From an uncultured Bacilli bacterium (GTDB taxonomy: Bacteria; Bacillota_I; Bacilli_A; RF39; UBA660), in assembly GCA_934096105.1 (NCBI GenBank), contig CAKOLH010000028.1, positions 1-11,210 of the forward strand: a stretch of 11,210 nucleotides of DNA. The letters are read 5' to 3'. Position numbers and translations under genes: made by a program. The notes beneath the pieces are model-generated. The model had not been told where the DNA came from and made no database searches. It saw only the letters and a list, made by a program, of their open reading frames with translations. Each line of letters starts with the position of its first letter. Within the stretch, counting starts at the first letter, position 1. Positions 1 through 5,579 of this stretch are shown here, piece after piece.

Positions 1-40
1 AACCCCAATTGATTATAAAACTCAACTAGGGTTTAAATAA
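1..40 (+). pseudogene. C-terminal end of an IS3-family transposase (OrfB), cut by the window edge
   Basis: In the frame beginning at base 2 the plus strand reads TPIDYKTQLGFK and then TAA at 38-40. This resembles the usual C-terminus of IS3-family OrfB integrases (rve/DDE domain), which commonly end in a TPxxYRxQ-like tail a few residues before the stop. The call is supported by the sequence 10-36 bases downstream, which looks like the element's terminal repeat, and by the strand, which is opposite to every other gene here. Only 12 codons are visible, so it cannot be said whether the transposase to the left is intact or decayed. Confidence 0.5.
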
Positions 41-49
41 TATTCTTTT

Positions 50-76
50 AGTGTCTACTTTTTATTGACAAGTTCA
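50..76 (+). mobile_element. Probable right terminal repeat of the IS3-family element
   Basis: Ten bases after the transposase-like stop codon lies AGTGTCTACTTTTTATTGAC (50-69), continuing AAGTTCA to 76. Read inwards on the minus strand it begins TGAACTTGTCAATAAAAAGT and then AGACACT. IS3-family ends start with TG, finish with CA and often carry a GACA/GTCC-type block and an A- or T-run like this one. The outer boundary could be the CA at 70 or at 76. The left end and any target-site duplication lie outside the window. Confidence 0.42.
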
Positions 77-123
77 ATACTTTTATTAGTTCTTTATAAT
101 CTTCTATTTTATTTAATTAAATA

Positions 124-618
124 TTATCTTTTCTTTCTAGTCAAAGATTTAGATTTAGTTTCTATGTTATTATGATATTTATTTCTAATATTTTCTATCT
201 CTTCATATACGCTACCAGCGGGAATAACATCTAAACTACTTCTTGAAGAAATAATATTGCAAAAATAACTATCGTAAATAATACCTTCAGATATATTTGT
301 ATATTCTTCCTCTAACTCTTTATTATTGAGTATATTACATGCTTCATCAATAACATTCTCACATGAATCTATGTTCTTTTTAGATATGTTAATACCACTA
401 GGAATAATAAGTAAATCGCTACCATTATCCTCTATTCCAAATGCTCTACCAGTAATCCAATCAAGATAACTATTTCCTTTAACCTTATCAATATAAAGTA
501 TAAAAGAATCATTTAGTTTATCTTTTATAAATACTTCCTTATCATCTTTAACTACTTTTCTCCAAAAAGAAACACCTTTTATATCAAGTTCATAGCTTTT
601 TGTTTTTTTCTTAAGCAT
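124..618 (-). CDS. Unrecognised 164-residue soluble protein
   Basis: I do not recognise this protein. It has no signal peptide and no membrane segment. It is rich in Asp, Glu, Lys, Asn and Ser, and ends in a basic tail (LTRKKR). A more hydrophobic core lies around residues 60-75 (LLIIPSGINIS), and a second VIPAG segment lies near 130. The ATG at 618 is well supported: AAGGAGG lies about 9 bases upstream, and a -35/-10 pair with 17-bp spacing lies at 643-671, so the gene can be transcribed alone. Downstream, towards the IS end, there is no convincing terminator. Position between a surface-protein unit and an IS end suggests an accessory gene, but no function can be assigned. Confidence 0.8.
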   Translation of the reverse strand: MLKKKTKSYELDIKGVSFWRKVVKDDKEVFIKDKLNDSFILYIDKVKGNSYLDWITGRAFGIEDNGSDLLIIPSGINISKKNIDSCENVIDEACNILNNKELEEEYTNISEGIIYDSYFCNIISSRSSLDVIPAGSVYEEIENIRNKYHNNIETKSKSLTRKKR

Positions 619-642
619 TAAACAAAACCTCCTTGTATAAAT

Positions 643-671
643 AGTATAGCAAAAAACTTATAGAAAAGCAA
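643..671 (-). promoter_or_regulatory. Sigma-A-type promoter of the 164-residue gene
   Basis: On the minus strand, TTGCTT (671-666) is followed after exactly 17 bases by TATACT (648-643). These match the -35 and -10 consensus at 4/6 and 5/6 positions. The start codon lies about 25 bases further on, with the AGGAGG site between. The promoter sits in the 62-bp gap just after the stop codon of the phosphodiester glycosidase gene. Confidence 0.6.
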
Positions 672-680
672 TATTTACAG

Positions 681-1676
681 TTATTCAATATATCCAAAGC
701 CTGTAACTACACTACGGCCTCTACCTCCATTAATAAGTTCTCCATATATGTTTAATGGATGATTAATCATTTTTCCTTCAACTACTAAACTACTTGAAGC
801 ACCACCATCTAAGTTACCAGCAGTATAAGCTCCATATTTCTTTAATGTTTCAGCCACTTCATATATAGTAGGTCCTTTACTATGAACGCCTTCAGTTACA
901 AGGAATAATACTATACCATCTTTTCTTTGAGCAATAGCCACTCTCGCAGCACCACCATAACCACCCGCAGATTCTTCTTTAGGAACAATTATCTCACCAT
1001 TTTCTATTAAGAATGGTCCAAATTCTAAGGCATCGCGAACCCCAGCGGCAATAGCCTCTTCCCCACTAGCGGTCATTAGTACAAGTTCGTTATCATAATT
1101 AAAGCCTACTAATTTAGACTTACCTTCACTATCCCAAGTAATCTTACCATCTTCAATAACATAACCCATTGGAATATCAGAGCCAAGACCAAAGTCTTGA
1201 AATCCTCCACCATTAATACATACCCTGCCATTATATCTCTTACAAATATCGATAACAGTTTGCTGTCCGGTATTACCTCTATTAAACCATCTAGAACTTA
1301 CAAGTTTAACTTTAGAGGGGTCATATATTGCTACCAAATAACTTTTATATCCATTTATTTCTATACTAATAAACTTATATCCTTCAGTACTATCATCTTT
1401 TTCTAATATTTCTTTTTCATACTTATCATTACTCACATTATCCGAAGAAACACTTCCAGAAATAACATTACTATCAATATCTTTTTCATAAGAAATATAA
1501 TTATTTCTTGCTACTGCATCATATAATGCATTCTTACCATATAAAACACCTACTAATTTAAGATTATTATTTGAAACCAAACAATTAACAATAGGTCCTT
1601 TAAATATAAAAATAGTCATTAAAAATACAATCATACAAGATGCAAAAGAAATACCAAATATCATTAACTTCTTCAT
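681..1676 (-). CDS. Membrane-anchored phosphodiester glycosidase (NAGPA/DUF2233 family)
   Basis: The 331-residue protein has one N-terminal membrane segment (about residues 4-27), a polar linker to about 100, and then an extracellular NAGPA-like domain. This family is related to the enzyme that uncovers GlcNAc-1-phosphodiesters; bacterial members are linked to exopolysaccharide or cell-surface glycan processing. Family hallmarks visible are NGGGF at 155-159, GPFLI at 220-224, Arg245 in ARVAIAQ, NLDGGASSSLVV at 288-299, and GRSVVTGFG near the end. I chose ATG 1676, directly after the upstream gene's TAA (TAATATG), with GAGG 6 bases before it. A longer frame from 1721 has no site of its own and would add 15 residues before the signal anchor. 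The exact substrate cannot be read from sequence. It is translationally coupled to the DUF6273-like gene. Confidence 0.85.
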   Translation of the reverse strand: MKKLMIFGISFASCMIVFLMTIFIFKGPIVNCLVSNNNLKLVGVLYGKNALYDAVARNNYISYEKDIDSNVISGSVSSDNVSNDKYEKEILEKDDSTEGYKFISIEINGYKSYLVAIYDPSKVKLVSSRWFNRGNTGQQTVIDICKRYNGRVCINGGGFQDFGLGSDIPMGYVIEDGKITWDSEGKSKLVGFNYDNELVLMTASGEEAIAAGVRDALEFGPFLIENGEIIVPKEESAGGYGGAARVAIAQRKDGIVLFLVTEGVHSKGPTIYEVAETLKKYGAYTAGNLDGGASSSLVVEGKMINHPLNIYGELINGGRGRSVVTGFGYIE

Positions 1677-1677
1677 A

Positions 1678-2901
1678 TTATACCTCAACTTCAAAAGGGT
1701 TATCTTCTGTACCCATACCATTTACTTTATAATTATTTTTAATACTAATCGTAGGAACTACACTACGTAAATAATTAGTTTTAGATACATAACTATTAGT
1801 ATTATAAAAGTAAACTTCTTCTTCATCGCTTGGAGTTATTAAATAATATCCCCATTTATTATTAACTAACTTTAAATCTTTTACACTAAGCATTCCTACT
1901 TTCGCAGTAACTACATTTTTATCTACACTATTATAACTATCAGTATATTTACCAGTTTCCCATTTACTATCAATAAGCATATCTTTATAAGATAAACTAT
2001 TTAAATAGTCATTATTTAAGTAATGAGCTATATTATCATCTTTATCTATATTATATTCACTACTATTACCAAATGCTTTAGCGCCAGTTAATGCATCAGC
2101 AAGGGCTAACTTAACATTATCTTTGCCTGTTTCATAGATAACCCATAAATCATTATCTAGTTTAATATAACTACCAACACTAAGACCAGTAGTATCTTCA
2201 GATACAATATAAGGCTTATCTAAAGTACCATCACCAGACTTAATAGTTATACTACACTTTAATCTAATGACAGGTCTTACACCATAACCATCTTTACTAT
2301 CCCCAGAGGCAATCTTATTATTAACAACAACAAATGATTTACTATTAGACTTATTATTAAGCCAATAATCTAAATCACTTAATAGATAACTCTTATCGTT
2401 ATCTGCGGAATTAACTATATCCTCTATACTAAGTAATCTAACATAATCTTTTGTATAAATCTTTTTACATTCTCTTTTTTCTACCTTAGATATAACATCA
2501 TTACAATATGAAACTTTATCTAAGTACTTTTTATCAATACTATTTAAAAATATATCATTAACATATTTATTAACATCATAATTAACATTCTTTAAAATAT
2601 TAATATTATTCTCAGTAGTTATATCTAATGAACCATCTTTATTAATACTTATAATTCTCCATAAAATATTTGAAAAATATAAATAATTATCTGGATTTTC
2701 TCCTTTAAAAATCTTAACATCATCATACTTATAAATATCTTTTTCATTTAAAGTAATACTATTATTTGAACCTTGATTATTACTTAATCCTCTACTTCCA
2801 ATAAGATTAACTATAAAATATACAACTATACCTAATACTAAAACTAAACAACATATAAGAACTAAACAGCGTTTTTTATTCTTATTCTTTATTTTTCTCA
2901 T
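1678..2901 (-). CDS. Membrane-anchored surface protein with two DUF6273-like repeats
   Basis: The protein has 407 residues. A basic N-terminus (MRKIKNKNKKR) and one membrane segment (about 12-35) place the rest outside the cell. The ectodomain is an internal duplication. Unit 1 (about 71-233) has LWRIISINKDGSLDIT, VRLLSIEDI, GYGVRPVIRLK and GDGTLDKPYIV. Unit 2 (about 240-407) has DLWVIYETGKDNVKLAL, VGMLSVKDL, RSVVPTISIK and GMGTEDNPFEV. The WRI...GVRPVI...GDGT-xx-PY pattern is that of DUF6273-like domains of Firmicute surface proteins, whose function is unknown. ATG 2901 is preferred over TTG 2907: AAAGGAG is 10 bases from the ATG but only 4 from the TTG. The next gene starts one base after the stop, so the pair is one unit, probably for a shared cell-envelope job (inference). 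Confidence 0.75.
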   Translation of the reverse strand: MRKIKNKNKKRCLVLICCLVLVLGIVVYFIVNLIGSRGLSNNQGSNNSITLNEKDIYKYDDVKIFKGENPDNYLYFSNILWRIISINKDGSLDITTENNINILKNVNYDVNKYVNDIFLNSIDKKYLDKVSYCNDVISKVEKRECKKIYTKDYVRLLSIEDIVNSADNDKSYLLSDLDYWLNNKSNSKSFVVVNNKIASGDSKDGYGVRPVIRLKCSITIKSGDGTLDKPYIVSEDTTGLSVGSYIKLDNDLWVIYETGKDNVKLALADALTGAKAFGNSSEYNIDKDDNIAHYLNNDYLNSLSYKDMLIDSKWETGKYTDSYNSVDKNVVTAKVGMLSVKDLKLVNNKWGYYLITPSDEEEVYFYNTNSYVSKTNYLRSVVPTISIKNNYKVNGMGTEDNPFEVEV

Positions 2902-2938
2902 ATACAACTAACTCCTTTATATTTACTTTCTAATTAAT

Positions 2939-2944
2939 ATTATA
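2939..2944 (-). promoter_or_regulatory. Candidate -10 element for the surface-protein unit
   Basis: A perfect TATAAT on the minus strand lies about 37 bases upstream of the ATG at 2901, leaving room for a short leader with the AAAGGAG site. No good -35 lies 16-18 bases further upstream, where the sequence is simply AT-rich. The call rests on the -10 and its position alone. Confidence 0.4.
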
Positions 2945-2987
2945 CTATATAATAAAGATATTTCATATACTATTATTAAAAATTAAG

Positions 2988-3020
2988 AAAAAATTAAGAA
3001 CTAAAATATAAAATTAGTTC
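2988..3020 (-). terminator. Hairpin with T-rich tail; terminator or attenuator upstream of the surface unit
   Basis: Read on the minus strand, GAACTAA (3020-3014) and TTAGTTC (3004-2998) form a 7-bp stem around a 9-nt loop. TTAATTTTTT (2997-2988) and further T-runs follow. The stem has only two G-C pairs, so termination would be weak. It does not follow any coding gene closely: the permease ends at 3162 and already has a strong terminator. If real, it would end a short transcript running through the tandem hairpins at 3054-3110, or attenuate read-through towards the surface-protein genes. Confidence 0.35.
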
Positions 3021-3053
3021 CTGTTTTGACAGTTCACACTACGTTGTTCACTG
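3021..3053. other. G+C-richer island with a repeated GTTCAC
   Basis: Within a very AT-rich gap, these 33 bases are close to balanced in composition. They hold two direct copies of GTTCAC (3032-3037 and 3046-3051), 14 bp apart start to start. The island is framed by CAGT (3030-3033) and ACTG (3050-3053). It directly adjoins the first of the two tandem hairpins. It could be an operator or the body of a small RNA; nothing shows which. Confidence 0.35.
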
Positions 3054-3110
3054 CTAATTAAAGCCATTAAGTCTTTAATTAGATTTTTGAAGCCTATGGT
3101 CTTCAAAAAT
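3054..3110. other. Tandem-hairpin element, copy 1
   Basis: Two perfect 10-bp hairpins abut with no spacer. The first has arm CTAATTAAAG (3054-3063), loop CCATTAAGT and arm CTTTAATTAG (3073-3082). The second has arm ATTTTTGAAG (3083-3092), loop CCTATGGT and arm CTTCAAAAAT (3101-3110). The second loop matches the CCTAAGGT loop of the copy at 10310-10363 at 7 of 8 positions, while no stem is shared. The loops also complement each other (CCAT with ATGG). The element lies 13 bases from the terminator of the arginine operon and about 150 bases upstream of the surface-protein start. The active strand is unknown. I do not recognise a named RNA family. Confidence 0.6.
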
Positions 3111-3122
3111 AATTATATATAT

Positions 3123-3155
3123 AAAAACAATCTCTTTTTTCATGAGATTGTTTTT
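3123..3155. terminator. Bidirectional rho-independent terminator of the arginine operon
   Basis: AAAAACAATCTC (3123-3134) and GAGATTGTTTTT (3144-3155) form a perfect 12-bp stem around a 9-nt loop. The A/T ends of the stem give a T-run on either strand. It begins 7 bases past the permease stop codon on the minus strand, so its main role is to end the ADI operon. The T-run on the plus strand (3151-3156) would also stop transcription entering from the left. Confidence 0.88.
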
Positions 3156-3161
3156 TGTTAA

Positions 3162-4634
3162 TTAATGAGCTACTTGTAATATAAGTGAGAATAAACATAG
3201 TATTAATATATTAGCTACAGCTATAGTTAAAACTACCTTTAATGCCCATCTAAACCAAGTAGAATATTCTACCTTAGCAAGAGCAAGTCCACCCATAATA
3301 GCACCACAAGTTGGAGTAATTAAGTTAACTAATCCATTTGCAGATACTAAAGTCATAATAGTAACTTCTACATTGTAACCAAGTTGTGCTGCTAAAGGAG
3401 CAATAATTGGTGTAGATAATGTAGCAAGTCCAGATGATGATGGAACTAGTATTGATAATACTATATGTAATATATAGTTAAGTGGTATAAATGCCATTTG
3501 AGGTACCTTAGATAATATATTCGCAGCATTATATATAATATAGTTATCTAGATAAGTTTGTTTCATAAGAACACTAGCACCTCTAGCAACTGCAATTATA
3601 AGTATAACACCTATCATATCATCAGCACCATCAACAAATGTATCAACGAAACCTTTTTCTCCAAATTTATTAATAATAGCAATAACAATTGACATTATTA
3701 AGAACCATAAAGCAGCTTCATAGAACCACCAATTACCAAGTGATGCACCAGTAAGCCATCCAGTAAATTTATCAAATATAGTTACACCAAATTCACCCCA
3801 AGGGATAAATCCAATAATCATTACAAGGAATGTTAATCCAAATAATATTAAAGTAACTTTTTGTTTACCAGTTAATACAACTTTTTCTTGTTCTTTCTTA
3901 CTATTTTCTTCATGTTCTTCAAAGCTACCATATTTCTTTTCAGCAGCTTTTTGCTCTCTTAATGATAAGAAAGTAGAACCTTTGTCTCTTTTTACTTTCT
4001 TAGCGTATCTTACTACAAAGAAAGTACAAATTGCATAAGTAGTAAGCCATAAGAATACTGCGATTAGAATTACTACACCTTGATTAGCCTTAATTGACTC
4101 AGGAAGTGCACTAATAGCAACACCAGTAGCAAATGGATTAATTGTAGATCCTAAGCATCCTGCTCCTGCGCCTAATAAGACAACAGCAGAACCAACAAGT
4201 GGATCCATACCCGCAGCCATCATTGTCGCAGCAAGTAATGCATAAAATCCTACTGTTTCTTCAAGCATACCATAAGTTGTTCCACAAACAGAGAATATAA
4301 ACATTAATATTGGAATTAATAATATTTCTCTTCCTTTTAATTTTTGAACTAATGCTTTAATACCTGCTTCTAAAGCACCAGTCTTACCAATAACCTTAAG
4401 TAAACCTCCTAGCATCATTATGAAAATTGCAATGTCAATAGCATCTTCAAAGCCTAATATTGGTGCCATTAATATTTGTGATAATTTAGCACCTACAGTA
4501 CCACTTCCATTTACTATTTCTTCACCAACAAATTTTGCATTAGGTAATAAATGTGATATTATTCCTAAAACAAATATTAGTATTAAGATAATAGAGAATG
4601 ACGAAAGGAGTACCTTTTTTCTTTTTTTAGCCAT
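3162..4634 (-). CDS. arcD: YfcC/DcuC-family permease, probable ArcD-type arginine/ornithine exchanger
   Basis: This 490-residue polytopic membrane protein belongs to the YfcC (C4-dicarboxylate anaerobic carrier-like, DcuC superfamily) family. A membrane segment at about 9-30 is followed by several more to about 210. A charged cytoplasmic loop follows (about 211-258, RYAKKVKRDKG to EQEKVV), and then a second hydrophobic half to the C-terminus. Family-typical glycine- and serine-rich stretches are GCLGSTINPFATGVA (159-173) and VPSSSGLATLSTPI (397-410). In streptococci and relatives, permeases of this family are the ArcD of the ADI operon. That, and its place as last gene after carbamate kinase, gives the arginine/ornithine assignment; substrate is inference. 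The ribosome site (AAGGAGG) is inside the end of the kinase gene, about 12 bases before the ATG, so expression is coupled. Confidence 0.85.
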   Translation of the reverse strand: MAKKRKKVLLSSFSIILILIFVLGIISHLLPNAKFVGEEIVNGSGTVGAKLSQILMAPILGFEDAIDIAIFIMMLGGLLKVIGKTGALEAGIKALVQKLKGREILLIPILMFIFSVCGTTYGMLEETVGFYALLAATMMAAGMDPLVGSAVVLLGAGAGCLGSTINPFATGVAISALPESIKANQGVVILIAVFLWLTTYAICTFFVVRYAKKVKRDKGSTFLSLREQKAAEKKYGSFEEHEENSKKEQEKVVLTGKQKVTLILFGLTFLVMIIGFIPWGEFGVTIFDKFTGWLTGASLGNWWFYEAALWFLIMSIVIAIINKFGEKGFVDTFVDGADDMIGVILIIAVARGASVLMKQTYLDNYIIYNAANILSKVPQMAFIPLNYILHIVLSILVPSSSGLATLSTPIIAPLAAQLGYNVEVTIMTLVSANGLVNLITPTCGAIMGGLALAKVEYSTWFRWALKVVLTIAVANILILCLFSLILQVAH

Positions 4635-4643
4635 TTTTAATAC

Positions 4644-5579
4644 TTACCTCCTTTTTATGACTGTACCTGTTTTTCCATCTATTGCTTCTTTAGCCCTAGA
4701 TAATGAACTAATAATTGCTTTTCTTGAAGTAGATTCTCCAATAAAATCAAGACAAGCCTCTACCTTAGGAAGCATACTTCCTTTAGCAAATTGTCCCTCC
4801 TCTATATACTTTTCTGCTTCTTCTTTCGTAAGTGAATCTAACATTACTTCATTATCTGTATTATAGTTTAAGCATACTTTATCAACAGCAGTTAGTATTA
4901 AGAAAGTATCGGCGTTAATTTCTCTAGCCAGTAAAGCACCAGACCTATCTTTATCAATAACAGCCTCTACTCCTTTTAATCCATTACCACTATTAATTAC
5001 TGGTATACCACCACCACCTACTGCTATAACAATAGTACCATTATCAAGAAGACTTGTAATAGAATCTTTCTCGATAATTTTTTTAGGAATTGGAGAAGGT
5101 ACAACTCTCCTATAACCACGTCCTGCATCTTCAGTAAATACATAGCCCTTTTCTTTTTCAATCTCCATAGCTTTCTCCTTACTATAGAACATTCCAATAG
5201 GCTTAGTTGGATTTTGAAAAGCACTATCATTACTATCCACAAGGACTTGTGTTATCAAGGATACACATTTTTTTTTTACACCTTGTCTATCTAATTCATT
5301 TAAGATAGATTGTTGCATATGGTATCCTATATAACCTTGACTCATACTTCCACATTCAGGAAATGGCATACTAGGAGTTCCTGCTTCACCATTTGAAGCA
5401 TACTCCATAGCAAGGGCTATTTGCCCTACCTGAGGACCATTTCCATGTGTAAGAACAATTTCATTACCATCTTTAATAAGTTCAACGATAATTTTTGCTA
5501 CATTAGATAAAAGACTAAGTTGTTCACTAGGAGTCTTACCTAAAGCATTTCCACCTAATGCAATAACAATTCTACTCAT
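4644..5579 (-). CDS. arcC: Carbamate kinase
   Basis: Carbamate kinase transfers phosphate from carbamoyl phosphate to ADP, the ATP-yielding last step of the arginine deiminase route, in the cytoplasm. The 311-residue length is normal for the family. Amino-acid-kinase motifs are all present: GGNALGK (9-15), HGNGPQVG (45-52), RRVVPSP (157-163), AVGGGGIPV (186-194), AVIDKDRSGALLA (206-218) and AKGSMLPKVEA (265-275). The ATG at 5579 overlaps the end of the upstream fusion gene by 8 bases (ATGAGTAG), and GAGGG lies 6 bases before it, so the two are translationally coupled. The permease starts 9 bases after this gene's end. Confidence 0.95.
   Translation of the reverse strand: MSRIVIALGGNALGKTPSEQLSLLSNVAKIIVELIKDGNEIVLTHGNGPQVGQIALAMEYASNGEAGTPSMPFPECGSMSQGYIGYHMQQSILNELDRQGVKKKCVSLITQVLVDSNDSAFQNPTKPIGMFYSKEKAMEIEKEKGYVFTEDAGRGYRRVVPSPIPKKIIEKDSITSLLDNGTIVIAVGGGGIPVINSGNGLKGVEAVIDKDRSGALLAREINADTFLILTAVDKVCLNYNTDNEVMLDSLTKEEAEKYIEEGQFAKGSMLPKVEACLDFIGESTSRKAIISSLSRAKEAIDGKTGTVIKRR

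Noticed and set aside
110..123. Perfect 14-bp palindrome TATTTAATTAAATA after the 164-residue gene.
   Set aside because: It is made only of A and T, with no loop and no clean T-run, so it is not a convincing terminator or operator.
1677..1721. Longer start of the phosphodiester glycosidase gene at 1721.
   Set aside because: It overlaps the upstream gene by 44 bases, adds a non-signal-like leader, and the start at 1676 has its own GAGG site.
2902..2907. TTG start at 2907 for the DUF6273-like protein.
   Set aside because: It lies only 4 bases from the GGAG core; the ATG at 2901 is at a workable distance.
3026..3031. Perfect TTGACA on the plus strand as a -35 for a rightward transcript through the hairpins.
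   Set aside because: No -10-like hexamer lies 16-18 bases downstream (that position reads CACTGC or nearby).
3054..3110. Match to known two-hairpin RNA motifs (TwoAYGGAY, Bacillaceae-1).
   Set aside because: From memory, those have AYGGAY or RUCCU loops; the loops here do not contain either. A covariance-model search would settle it.
4762..4769. ACCTTAGG, the reverse complement of the hairpin loop CCTAAGGT, inside the carbamate kinase gene.
   Set aside because: It encodes Pro-Lys-Val (CCT AAG GTA) in a conserved motif and has no flanking stem.
4420..4866. Plus-strand open frame across the permease/kinase junction, and similar ones elsewhere on the plus strand.
   Set aside because: They are antisense to well-supported genes, lack ribosome sites and show no protein family features.
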